Below, piece after piece: positions 47,201 through 58,083 of a DNA stretch of 64,000 nt; positions within the stretch are counted from its first letter, which is position 1; the number at the start of each line of letters is the position of its first letter. Made by a program: the position numbers and the translations under genes. The notes under the pieces are model-generated. The model saw only the letters and a program-made list of their open reading frames with translations. It searched no databases and had not been told where the DNA came from. The DNA is taken from positions 1,364,001 to 1,428,000 of the forward strand of contig NW_026570230.1 in NCBI RefSeq assembly GCF_019649055.1, read 5' to 3'. This stretch comes from Paramacrobiotus metropolitanus. Lineage: Eukaryota; Tardigrada; Eutardigrada; Parachela; Macrobiotidae.

Positions 47201-50200
47201 CAAGCGAGCGAATTCTAATGAATATTCATCACTCGGTGTACACATAACGCGGCAAAGTTTGGCACAGCTGAGCGGTTAAATCCTCCTGAAAAAAATAAAG
47301 CGTAAATGCAGCATTTGGCAAAAAAACTTTGTAATAACAACTGACCAGTGGTTCCAGTTCCTTTTTCGATACCAGATCGAATTCAGTGATGAAGAAATAG
47401 TAGTGTTTATAGCACAAATTTACGTGCGGCACCTGTTGAGAAAGAACTTATGAATTACGAATACTAACAACCAGTACAACTAGCAACCAGCAACCAGTAC
47501 AACTAACAACTAGCAACCAGTCAGCTTCCGGTTAGCAAAGTTAATTCGGTTAGACTTACCGCTTCAAGTTCCATCAGTCTATCGAAATGGTGAATGTAGA
47601 TGTGTACAAACACGCGGTACATTCTCGAGACGATCTTCTTGCACGTCGCTGTGAAATTACTAGGGAAGGGTACATCTGCAAATATTATCAGTTTTTAAAA
47701 CGTTTATATAAACTTAAACGGTAAAAGTTTCAACATACGTAAAGAGCTGAAAAAATAAATACGAACAGATATACTACTCTTCCTTTCAGTTGGTGCATTT
47801 TATCACAATTTATGCAATACTTCCGACGCGTATCAACATTTTTCTTGAGGTGAAAATTCTTATATCGAGAATATGCGTTTACAATGTAAATCTGAAAAAG
47901 TACTAACGCACAAGCCAATCTTTTTTCGTTTTCTGTAGCGTTTGTGAATAACACTATACTATTATTCTTTAAAAAAAGGATGCGTGGTTTACCGACAAAA
48001 ACGGGGAAGACCTTCTGATCATTGACAGTGTTGTCCACCCAGTCGAGAAGTAGCCCAATATACTGACTCGCCGGCATTCTCGTGGGTTTCTTATAATGTA
48101 CGCCGTCGCTCCAAAAGTATTCGTACCTGCATAACACACAATAATCACCATCATCAGAGAGTGTAATCCAATACATTTACTCATAATGTTTGCCGCAACA
48201 AGCTCGTCAATTGAGCCGGATAAGACAACAAACGAAGTGTGAATTGCGAATAATGATTACTTGTGGCCAGCGGACATGGTGGGACACGACTGCGGCGTGC
48301 AGTACTCGCTAACCTACAAAAATCACCCATGCTCGAAACGCGTGAATCATCCGCAGTAATCATTTTTACTGCTAATATTATTATACATTCAGTACACGAA
48401 TAATATGTGTTTTACTAAATGCGTTAACACAATTATTTTTATGGCTCACGCATTGCTTCACTCATTCTCTTAAAACTTGTAAATTATACAGAATCACTCG
48501 ACTTTTCGTGCACCCTTGAACTTGGGTCAGTTCTATACACGGCACACTCAAATCGGTACTATATAATTTAGTCGAATTGCAAAACGCTGCGGTGTTAATC
48601 TGCCACTCACCGTGCCGTAGATGAGATTGATACGATTGAAAAAATCCACAACTGCAAAGTGGATAAAGTGCCGACAGTTAAGAGTCGTTAAATCGCTATG
48701 GGAAGCTGCATTAAGCGGTTAAATATACGGAAAAATTAAAAATCTCACTGTGAACGGCGATCCAATCCTCTAATTTTTCCCCATCCGGAAGTTTGACCGT
48801 TCTTTTCAGATCGGTCTGGGTAACCAACGACGCCATTGCGCGTTTATGCAGAGAGTATTTCAATGTACCGGGGGTAAAATGTTTCTTGGGGCGAAATGTC
48901 TGCAACAAAAAAATTACAGATGTAGCAGCACCAAGTAGCTTTGTTAACGGGCCAAATACAAGCACATTCAGTAGCATCAAATATTTTTTTAAGACCTGCA
49001 AACTCAATACGTTTCGCAAACTGATGAGATTATTCGGATTATTGCAATAAATCAGAGCAGAACTGTAAATCATAACGACAGTACATTTAGCAAATTTTTC
49101 GCAAATATTTAGTGATCTAACCATTAAATAATTTTACATAATCTCCAGCTGACATACGCTGCTCATACGTGCCGCATTCCTGGCAGGTAAAGCATTGTAA
49201 TACACAATGAATGTTCATTGCCAAAATATGTATTGTAATCTGTTTCAGCCAATACGTGCACGCAACGATGCGTTTAAAATCCATCCAGAAATTAAATTGT
49301 AACAAATGAAAAATTTGTAGAATATTTTCAGTTAATCGGATAAAATAGCTAGTAATTCATTGATAATTCTATATATACCTTCTTTCGATTAAAGAAATCC
49401 ATAAACATGGAATGTCCCGAGAGGAAGTGGATGCGATCTTTATCGATTTTAGGCGGCATGGTGTGTTAATTACGTTACGCTACAATCCATAAAAATCGAC
49501 TTCAATCAAATCCGCATTACCGATATTTCGTCCCATAAAAACCGTCGAAAGCGTCGGCGAAAACAATGACAGACCAGAATACAGGTCGACAAGCGCGAAA
49601 AATACTTTGTGCTTCGATGTGCGCAAGAACTCCGACTCTCGGCACAACAAAGTAGTGTGTACCCAATGAATAATTTTTCGGCTGTAATATAAATAAAGCG
49701 ACGATGGCACTTGCAAGTCACCACGGCGACTTAACGCATAATCAGCGCGTGTTTCCCATCTAGGCAGCCGTAGCGGCTGCACCAGCACATCGTGGCATAT
49801 ACGCATCAAACGTCGCTATTGTACCTTTCCGTTAATGTCACTACAGTACAAGCACGGATTAACCTATCACACTGTAACACCTTCAACACCGGTATTCTTT
49901 ACCTGTACACCGGTGCTGCATACATTACAGACGAATACAGTGGAAAAACACTGTGCAGCTGAACTTTCAACCTGAAAAACACCGCGAAAGAAAAACGTGC
50001 TGAATCTTTGCGCATCGCTTCGCACATTTTTGGTTGGTTTGTAGTGAACATAGTTGAGAATTGTTGTACACCTACGCACCGATACAGAGTGTTCAGTAGG
50101 TGGTTCCCGCAGGCGGCTTCGGCAATACATTATTGTTCAGTATAATTGTGATGTATTATGTTATATAGTAATTCATTCTGCATAAAGATCATTCATAACC

Positions 50201-53200
50201 AGCTTATATTGTCGACGGGCCGTGTGACTTGCGGAAGCGTCTTATAGTACAAAGTACCACAAACGTCTGACACAGTGTGTTTGACATTCTCCATGCTACT
50301 GTCTTTTAAACAAATTCTTGCAAATATGCCGGTGTGTGCTGTAAGCGGTTTAAATGGAAAACCGCTGAGAATGCAGTGTGGAGTGTTTGTTAACACGCCT
50401 AATTCTTGTAGGCTTTCTTCCGCTTGGCAGAATCGACGCTATGCTGCTGACTTTTGCCGTTGATTAACAGACTTACTTTTATTTACAAGCATGTAAATGT
50501 TTGAGCACTCTGCGTGAACACATGTTCCCCAGAGTATGATCAGGATTTCGTCAAATACGAGTACAACAAACATTTCATGACCTTTGACATTTCTCCTTCC
50601 GAAATGTTATGATGTGCTTTAAATCACGTTTTTCTCCGGCTTATGAAATAGATTAACTTAACAAGAAAATTACCGACCAGAGCCATACTAATAAAATATT
50701 GCAGCACAATGCAACAGGTGACTACCGCACAGCAAATACAGCGAAATCATCAGTCATGATGAACCCGTGAGCAACTACAGTCTACAGATACAGTACATTG
50801 GGTGAGCAAAGAATCGCATGATGCGACTTTATCTCACTTGTCAGCCACGATTGCTAGGCATTAGCATACATGGCAATAAAGCGAAGCACCAGTTATTTTT
50901 ATAATCTGGGAGTGCAGTAAATGGTTGACTTCAATGTCATTAATTTTTACGTAATTACACGCTTGAGTTTTATTACATACTATTTAATAATGGGCGTCCG
51001 GATATCCGTAGCATGTTTAACAGGCCGGAATCGCCAACATACAATTCCGTTTGTAGGCAAAAATCCAGCGCAGTGACACGTTCCCGCTACGAGCACTGGT
51101 CCAGCGACGACGGCGCCTCCGACTCCATCGGCATCCCGGAGCCCCTTCCGGAGTACGAGTACCCCAACCGCATCCAGGGTCGCACTATCCAGGAGGAGCA
51201 GCAGATCCGCGAGACCGTCCGCCTCCGCTCCAACTCCTCCTCGTCATCCGGCTCCGAGCACTCACCGACCCGCGGCTACAGCGACGCCCACCGCGAGCGT
51301 CACCACTTCAGCCGGCACTTCGAAATCTCCCCGGAAGAACTGCACACCGCCCGCTCCCTCATTCACCACCGCCTCCCGCCCACTTACACCGAACCGCCGC
51401 CCCCGATGGTCACCCAGCGTCACCCCTCGCAGTCACCGGCCCGTCGACCGCCACACCTCCCTCCACCCAGTCCGGTGCACGTTGGGCCGGTGGTGCACCA
51501 TTCCGACGGGGAGACGCGCTACTATCCGGAAAAGCCCAAGAAGAAGCTGGGCATCGTGCGCCGCCTGTCAGAGTTAGTGCGGGGCGAACGGAAGTTTGGC
51601 AAGCGCAACGAATCTCCACCGACCATGGTCCGCAACGCCTCCAGTTCCTCCACAGAACAGATGGACCGGAAGACCCCGGAGCCGATCCCGGCGGTGGGGA
51701 GGCTCAGTGTACGCCGGCAGAGCCCGGTGCGGCGCTACCAGGATAAGCCGGGCAGCACCGGCGTCGTTCAGTGTGGAGCGGGGGGAGCTTTCTACGCCGG
51801 GCACCGGTGGCCAAAAATGCCTGGCTTCCGTAGTTCCGGGAACTTTCCGGATGCAACGGCGGCGTCCTTCGCGTACATGAATTAACCAGCGCCGCGGTGT
51901 ATGCTTTCCCCGATAAACTGCAGAAGAAGCGAAATCTGTGACATCGATCCATGTCTGAACACAATCTTGACCAGCCACCGTTGGATTCGCAGTAGACCTT
52001 TATGCAGGCCCGCGCTGGGGTTTTTTGGTAGGGGGGGGGGGGCGGCGTTTTGGCTAAAATCCGCCGGGGTGGCGGCCAGAAACTGGTGGGGGCGGAGGGG
52101 TGCGGAAGGGGGCGCCATACTTTAAATTCGCCCCCCGGCGGTCAAAAACCGAAAAATCGCCGCCCCCACGGCGGCCAAAAATCGAGAAAGCGGGGGCGGC
52201 CGCCCCACCGCCCCTCCAACGCGGGCCTGCCTTTATGTATGAAGACCCGCATCGGTTAAACCGTCGAAGAGTGTGGAAAGTCTAACGGAGAGTGTGCATA
52301 AAGAGACATATCACGGCCCACTGATTGTTACGAACCGCACGTACAAAACCCGTACGGAACGGGTTACGAGGATCAACTTGATACCGTATGGAAAACAGGA
52401 AGGATTTTGGCGGCCGGTGAGCAATACCGCGCGTGTGCGCTCACCCTGCAGCAGTATATATGACAAAGTGGGGGTAAGAAAAAATTATTACATTTCATCA
52501 TTAAGTTCACCTATTAAAATATATAAATTAAATATCAATAGCTATGAATAACCAAGGCTAAAAAGCTATGGTTATGCAATGTTGAAGTTCACATATTATA
52601 TGTAACGTTTAAAATACATAACGTAATTGTATACTTACTGTTTATATGTGATTAAATGTCGATTTTTATATAATGCTACAGTGAGAGATTCTCGCTATCA
52701 AATATCCAGTATTTTATTTTAGAATGCGTTAGGTGTCATCTGTGATATCAGAGCGGTTATTACAGCAGTACCCCAGTGTTAGCCAGCACCAACATGCCAG
52801 CCGGTATGTATTCCCGTAACGCCCCACCGCTTGAACCCCCGCGCAGCTACGGTGCCAACTGGACCGCGCCCAGCACCGATGGCAATTCCGACCTCCAGTC
52901 ATCCGTCGAAGAACGCATCCGCGTCCCAGCCGAATGCCCACTGGAACGTTCGCGCACCGAAATCGACCTGCGAGCCGCCACCGACCGCAGTGACCTTAAC
53001 AGTGAACCACTCAGCACCACCGTGGACGAAGCGGTGCACCGCGCCCTGTCTCCCATCCACGAGCGCTTCCATGGACATGTCCAGGGTAAAGCGGATGTCG
53101 AGAAACTGGTCCAGGAAGTGAAGCGGACCGGGTCCACGGTGCAGAGCGTGGATATGGCGGCGCGCACCCGCACCCGCATGGCGGCCAATGATTACGCCTA

Positions 53201-53438
53201 CCGGCGCTATCAGTCGGCGGCGGCCGGGATCAATCAGATTCCGGTGGAAAAGCCGCGGAGGAGGATCCCACGGGAGAGCCGTCCCATAGAAAGGGACAGT
53301 GCAAAACACTACACCAGTTCGTATCGCATAGAGATGCAGAATCCACCACCGGGCCCATCCGGCGGCGTAGTGGCGGAGCGGAGCCGGTTTTTCAATAATT
53401 TACCGGGAATGCGAAAAGAGTACGCTGTGCGTCGCTGA
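44236..53438 (+). CDS. Large disordered Pro/Ser/Arg-rich protein, multi-exon
   Basis: Exons with matching phases: 44236-45717, 45958-46487, then from 51012 after a 4.5-kb intron; further exons 52270-52484 and 52752-53438 join in frame (DKVG / SGYYSSTP). The join from the 51012 exon, which runs open to a TAA at 51885, to 52270 is unresolved, so 51885 may be an alternative end. The protein is GC-rich in codon use, mostly disordered, with many PxxP and SP/TP sites, basic patches ([38 protein letters not shown]) and a possible helical part ([15 protein letters not shown]). No catalytic domain and no recognised family. A scaffold or cytoskeleton-associated role is a guess from composition. Confidence 0.6.
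47229..49459 (-). CDS. MOB3: MOB kinase activator 3, 8 exons, nested antisense in an intron
   Basis: Co-activator of NDR/LATS or MST-type kinases (family knowledge; MOB3 binds MST1). Exons in transcription order: 49459-49379, 48899-48749, 48651-48611, 48313-48261, 48126-47993, 47675-47560, 47432-47346, 47285-47229; all phases agree, giving about 239 aa (family about 216). Visible: [17 protein letters not shown] then [13 protein letters not shown], zinc ligands [25 protein letters not shown] then [22 protein letters not shown], and [19 protein letters not shown] with the His ligand pair. The PGT...YSLHKRA start favours MOB3 over MOB1/2/4. The whole gene lies within intron 46488-51011 of the plus-strand gene. 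An intronic 'accagtacaactagcaacc' tandem sits near 47470-47520. Confidence 0.9.
51997..52237. mobile_element. hAT-type MITE with 8-bp target duplication
   Basis: CCTTTATG occurs at 51997-52004 and 52230-52237. Between them, 52005-52229 starts CAGGCCCGCGCTGGGG and ends with the near-complement CCCCTCCAACGCGGGCCTG. CAG...CTG ends and an 8-bp duplication are hAT hallmarks. The 225-bp interior is extremely GC-rich, composed of 'ggcggccaaaaatcg' / 'cgattttt..ccgcc' inverted blocks, so it is non-autonomous and foldback-like. It sits between exons of the disordered-protein gene. Confidence 0.85.
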
Positions 53439-53848
53439 AAGCAGGCGTTTTCATGATAAATCGACAGATTTTCTAGCAAACGGAGCATCACATAATTAAC
53501 CAATGTACTGTAATAATAATTTGGCTTTCAAATGGGGTTTTGCGCTTCTTCTGTGTTTCATCGTTTTCCATGACGACTGCCATTTCTGTGCAGACTTTTT
53601 GGCTGTTGATGTTCAAAACTGTATAACATACATGTAATTACTTTATTGATTTCATCTATGGCTTGTGTACGCTGTACAGATATAACTGTCTTTTATTTAT
53701 ACAAGCCCAACCTCGGCCTCTGGCCTCGGTCGGGAAAATGTAGAAATGAATTTGGATTATTGGTTTATTATTATAATTGTTAATAATGATTATAGAATTA
53801 TTAATTAGCAAACTTTACGGTAATATGATGAACTACTACCTCTCAGTC
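53439..53848. other. 3' flank of the disordered-protein gene
   Basis: AT-rich; presumed 3' UTR. Near 53710-53735 there is a short palindromic 'cctcggcctctggcctcggtcgg'. No gene. Confidence 0.4.
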
Positions 53849-54240
53849 TAATCGGCGAAAATCCTTGCCCCTTTGTTTGACCGGCGAAAATCCTTACTCT
53901 TGTGTCTGACCGGCGAAAACTCCTACCCCTCTGTCTAACCGTCGAAAATCTCTGTCCCTTTGTCTAACCGGCGGAAATTCATACCCCTCTGTCTATCCGG
54001 CGAAAATCCTTACCCTTGTGTCTGACCGGCAAAAACCCCTACCCCTCTGTTTTACCGGGGAAAACCTCTACCCATCTGTCTAACCGGCGAAAATCCCTGC
54101 CCCTGTGCTTGACCGGCGAAAATCCCTACCCTTTGTCTAACCGGCGAAAATCCCTGCCCCCGTGCTTACCGTCGAAAACCCCTCCCCCTTTTTCTAGCCG
54201 GCGAAAATCCTTAACTCTGTTCAACCGGCCAAAATTCTGT
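53849..54240. repeat. 29-bp minisatellite, about 14 copies
   Basis: Unit 'ccggcgaaaatcctta(c)ccctctgtctaa'. Copies begin at about 53852, 53881, 53910, 53939, 53968, 53997, 54025, 54054, 54083, 54112, 54141, 54168, 54197 and 54224. Copies diverge by 10-25%. Confidence 0.9.
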
Positions 54241-54548
54241 GCTGCTGTGTCCGCATGCTACAATTTCCCTTGCCGAATTGATTTTGCGGCAGGTTCATTG
54301 AACCGTGACAGGTTCTTATATGCGGTATACGACTAGAATCAGTCGTAGCATATATGAAACTGTAGTTTCGGTTTTTGGTCTTCGATATCCGTGTGTAAAC
54401 AAAAGTAATTTTTGGCGCCCGTAGAGTACGGAAGGGTCCGGCCGGTTGAAGGAAGCGGTGGGGCCTAACAGTCATGTGACATGAGTCATGTGACATGCGT
54501 CGAGTAACGATGCGTGAAACTTGTAGATGGCGTTGTTAGCTCGGCATC

Positions 54549-54800
54549 TTTTTTAGGTCACATTATGTGCTCCTACATTATGTAGGAGCACCTTGCAATG
54601 TGCTCGTACATTATGCAGGAGCACATTGCATCGGTTTCATCGGTTCTTGGAGGAGAAAAAACGGAATTGTAGTACCCAAACAAACGTAATCCAATATGCT
54701 CCTGCAATGTGCTCCTACATATGTAGGAGCACATTGCAATGTGCTCCTATATATATGTGCTCCTACATATGTAGGAGCACATTGCAGGAGCATATTGTAT
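54549..54800. repeat. Cluster of palindromes built from TGTGCTCCTACAT
   Basis: TGTGCTCCTACATATGTAGG is a self-palindrome present several times. The largest structure has exact 43-bp arms, 54692-54734 and 54755-54797, with a 20-nt loop. Weaker copies lie at 54566-54630. Confidence 0.9.
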
Positions 54801-55110
54801 GTGGAGATTATAAGGGGTAGGAATATAAAGTGCTGAATAGAGAATTTAATAATATAGTAAATTATATTAAAGGTGATATGTTTGACGAAAAGTGATAATG
54901 AAGAAAGGGTGTACTAATCCAGTGTAGCGAAGAAAGGGTCTACATTGAATTTGGGTGAAGATAAAGGGATTTTTACTGTAGTAGGGTATATAAATATATT
55001 CGACTTTCTGGTTGTTCGTATTTGAGAGTTTAATGAAGTGTTACAGGAAGTGGAGTGTGTTGCGGGTTGTGGATAGTGATGGATTATTGTGAAAAATTCA
55101 AGAAATTTCG

Positions 55111-56427
55111 AGAAAGTTGATTGCTTAATGGAGGAGACTATTACGTTTTGCTCTGATAGTCTTGGATGTGTAGGAACAGATGGTTTGTATATGGGAAGTA
55201 GGTTGGTAGGTACATTAAAAGGTTGTTCGAGAAAATGTATAGTTTAATTGGTTTATTGACTGGATTTTTTGAGTTCGGTGGGTATATAAGAAGTTGAGGA
55301 ATCTTGTGTTTGAGTTATTATGGAGTGGACGAAGTATATGGAGTGAGCAAAATGTTTTTCTTGTTGGTTAGTTTTTGGTGGCCGGTGTGGATTTGTGGAT
55401 ACTTACTGATTCAGGTTGCTGTCTTTTGTTTGGCTTTGGTAAGTCTTTTTAGGTTGAGTATGGTTTAGTAAGTTTTCTTTCATACATTATTTTCGTTTAA
55501 GAATTCTTTTTTTAATAAAATAATGGAAGGTGGTTGTGATTGTACGAAATACATGCGTGAGTATATGCGTGATTATAGAAAGAAATGCAAAATCGAAACT
55601 GATGGTAATTATAGCAGGGAGGATAATGTGGAAGTGGTGATGATGTTAGATATGAGAATGTAAAAGTTAAAAACAAAAATGTAATCGGAATACTACAGGT
55701 GGTGTGTTTTCTGGTATGTTTGGAAAAAATTATTGAAGAATTTTTGGACAATTATTGGACAATTTTTGTAAAGGGAACGTGCTAAACGACATTTGCGGAG
55801 TATGGTAATGTGTCATGGTTGTCCGGATCTTTTCTTAAGCATTACTTTACGATTTTGTCCTGAACTGTTGTGTTTTGTTGAGCCTGTTAAGTTTACATTT
55901 TTGTTTTTAACTTCACATTTTCATGTCTAACATCATCACTACTTCATTATCTTCCTTGCTACAATTACCATCAGTTTCCGTTTTGCGGTTTTTTTTCTAT
56001 AATCACGCACATACTCGCGTGTATTGCGTCTGAAAACCAGTTTCAATATTTTATTTAAAAAAACAATACTTAAAAAGAAACTATCTATGAAAGCAAACTT
56101 ACTAAACTATACTCAACCTAAAGACCAAAACAAACAAACACAAACCTGAATCAGTACGCTTCCGAAAATCTGAGGAGAAAAACATTCTCCTCACTGCATA
56201 TACTTCGTCAAATCCATAATAACTCAAACACAACGTTCCTCAACTTCTAATATACCCACCGAACTCAAAAAATCCAGTCAACAAACCAATTAAACCAAAC
56301 ATTCTCTCGAACAACCTTTTAATGTGCGTCCCAGCCTACATCCCATATACAAACTACCTGTTACTACACATCCAAGACTATCAGTGCAAAACATAATAGT
56401 TCGCTCCATTAAGCAATCAACTTTCTT
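55111..56427. repeat. Large imperfect inverted repeat (arms about 570 and 535 bp)
   Basis: Left arm 55111-55683 and right arm 55893-56427 are diverged reverse complements around a roughly 210-bp spacer; for example left 'gttgattgcttaatggaggag' pairs with right 'ctccattaagcaatcaac'. Both arms keep a similar short coding-like stretch (next entry). Could be a foldback transposon or an inverted duplication. Confidence 0.8.
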
Positions 56428-56493
56428 AACTACACAAATTACTACTACACAAATTACTACCACCAAAATGACTGGGTAATATCCTTCATACAC
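56290..56493 (-). CDS. Hypothetical peptide encoded in the right arm of the inverted repeat
   Basis: 67 codons with a hydrophobic start (YPVILVVVICVVVICVV) and the block VDCLMERTIMFCTDSLGCV. The left arm encodes the same block with substitutions on the plus strand (about 55117-55245: VDCLMEETITFCSDSLGCV), ending at the same kind of stop after GCSRKCIV. The similarity in both arms may be no more than sequence homology; I do not recognise it. Confidence 0.25.
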   Translation of the reverse strand: MYEGYYPVILVVVICVVVICVVKKVDCLMERTIMFCTDSLGCVVTGSLYMGCRLGRTLKGCSRECLV

Positions 56494-56599
56494 TCACAAA
56501 ATTCTTTCCCCTACTATTATTATTCCTTTTATATACACAAATCCGAAATTATTTTAAATCCCAGTATTCCTCTTTCTTATCCCGTACCTGCCGCTACAC

Positions 56600-56894
56600 A
56601 ATCGAGAGATTGTCCACGCAGAGTATTATTTTACAAAAGAAGAAGGGACCATCGCGTGGCGGAAGCGTGTCCGAGAAAATAGCGGACCGTGTCCGAGAAA
56701 ATAGCGGAAAGTGCCTGTTGTCCGTAACTCTGGCGTAGTGTACAGCTACAGTGCCGCTTGCGCCAAGTTTTGTAATACAGCGAAGTGACCGTGTGCGCAC
56801 AGTTTTCCCTTTTCTTTGATTTGCTTTTCCCCTCCCTCTTTTTATTTATTAAAATTTTCCCAATTTATTGTATATATTACGAATTGTATAAAGA
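56600..56894. other. Left flank of the virus-like block
   Basis: Contains a direct repeat 'cgtgtccgagaaaatagcgga' at about 56668-56688 and 56690-56710. It could be a terminal region of the Polinton-like element, but I found no partner inverted repeat in the window. Confidence 0.3.
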
Positions 56895-57302
56895 CTACTG
56901 TATAATTTGTACAAGTTGTATAACCATAGCAGGTGAAACGCAAACAGCGATCTCATCATCATAGTTTATAAAAGAAATTGTCTCGCTACTCATAGTTAAA
57001 AATGGGTCAACAGAAATTTCTAGTCGTCTGCGAGTGTAGATGGTTTCCGAATCTTTTTCATTGACGGTATCGTACCACTGCAAGCGATCCATCCATCTTA
57101 AAAATTCCAGATCATCTCCCTCCAGCGTAATCCCATGATCCTTGGCAAACTGCAGACCGTGTTCGTCAATTGTTGGAGAATTATCTACAACCAATAGTTT
57201 TCGAACTGTGTAATACCAAAATACAGTTTTACCGCTTTCAGACTGATACGCCTTGACCCCTTCCAGGCCAGGGTAACTGTGTTCTACCAATCCTTCATCC
57301 AT
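56895..57302 (-). CDS. Small element protein C, possible third member of the family
   Basis: 135 aa, ATG at 57302. Acidic; last conserved gene on the left. It has a strand-rich start (TVFWYYTVRKLLVVD) and a C-terminal strand-then-helix end (ISFINYDDEIAVCVSPAMVI), a layout like proteins A and B, but without clear shared residues, so membership in the family is tentative. No signal peptide or membrane helix. Function unknown. Confidence 0.6.
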   Translation of the reverse strand: MDEGLVEHSYPGLEGVKAYQSESGKTVFWYYTVRKLLVVDNSPTIDEHGLQFAKDHGITLEGDDLEFLRWMDRLQWYDTVNEKDSETIYTRRRLEISVDPFLTMSSETISFINYDDEIAVCVSPAMVIQLVQIIQ

Positions 57303-57518
57303 TATTTGTTTTAAATGTTTTTATATTCCGATTAATAATAAAACATAAGGCCCTACATGTTCGAGAGGTATTCCAAACTAGCAACGATGTCAGCTTGTCT
57401 GTCAATGCTCCGACTAGCTAAGACCGTCACTAATTCGGGGCAACGCCCTCTTTTTTTCTACTTTTTTTTGAATACATTTAAGATACTGCTACACTAAATA
57501 TATAGAGATAAAATATAA

Positions 57519-57944
57519 CTAATATAAGTCCGATATGGTGCCACACATGGAATGGAAGGCTGCATAATCCATTGGAACTTTCTTGTCGCTGGGGAGGTGG
57601 ATCCAGACTTTATCCCGTTTAAAACATAAACGAACTGACTTCCGCTCATTATCCTTAATGCGATAGCGCTGCTTTTTGCCGGTATATGCTGACCGTACGA
57701 ATAGACGTACGGTATCATGATTCTCATGCATACTAACAAGTTTAGCTACTACAGAGTTATCCAGTTCTGCCGCAATTCGACAAACTGCAAAGTTAGACAC
57801 ATTATCGATGACATAACCCAGCAAAACATGGTCATCGACTTTGCGGTATCCCAGACGCATGTCCCCGTCTACCTGAAACCATGATATATGGTCAGATTCA
57901 CACAGAAACTGCAGTTTCTCAGGAAATTCTGGTAACGGTTCCAT
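57519..57944 (-). CDS. Small element protein B (novel family)
   Basis: 141 aa, ATG at 57944. Paralogous to protein A: RLGY at 30-33 (RMGY in A), AELDNSVVAKLV at about 59-70 (NELDSRLVNRLV in A), DTVRLFV at about 77-83 (EFVRFLV in A), then KDNE/DKN. Predicted by eye as two strand-rich repeats each closed by a helix, basic in the second half (KKQRYRIKDNERKSVR). The layout recalls PC4-like nucleic-acid-binding folds, but this is only an impression. No known family recognised. Confidence 0.75.
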   Translation of the reverse strand: MEPLPEFPEKLQFLCESDHISWFQVDGDMRLGYRKVDDHVLLGYVIDNVSNFAVCRIAAELDNSVVAKLVSMHENHDTVRLFVRSAYTGKKQRYRIKDNERKSVRLCFKRDKVWIHLPSDKKVPMDYAAFHSMCGTISDLY

Positions 57945-57980
57945 TTTTACTGCGCATTACATATTCATTGATACCTATCT

Positions 57981-58030
57981 ACCTTAGTGTAATTAAGCAT
58001 ATATTTCTCGCTTGACTTCTGTCACGACCT
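57981..58030 (-). promoter_or_regulatory. Conserved intergenic element upstream of protein B
   Basis: Shares 'cct.agtgta.ttaagcata', 'ttc.cg..gacttctgtcac' with 58601-58650 upstream of protein A. Same position relative to each gene; candidate promoter, or relic of the tandem duplication. Confidence 0.45.
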
Positions 58031-58083
58031 TAGTGCTACGTAACATACGGATGACCATAGTCATCTATCATGACCTTTACCTA

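Noticed and set aside
49480-49809. 109-codon minus-strand frame just upstream of MOB3
   Set aside because: No homology and it lies in the presumed MOB3 promoter/5' UTR; not counted as a gene.
53849-54240. CRISPR-like regularly spaced repeats
   Set aside because: The unit is continuous and degenerate with no unique spacers, and the host is a eukaryote; it is a minisatellite.
55111-56427. Inverted repeat as the two termini of the Polinton-like element
   Set aside because: Both arms lie on the same side of the gene block with only about 210 bp between them, so they cannot be its two ends; retained only as an inverted repeat.
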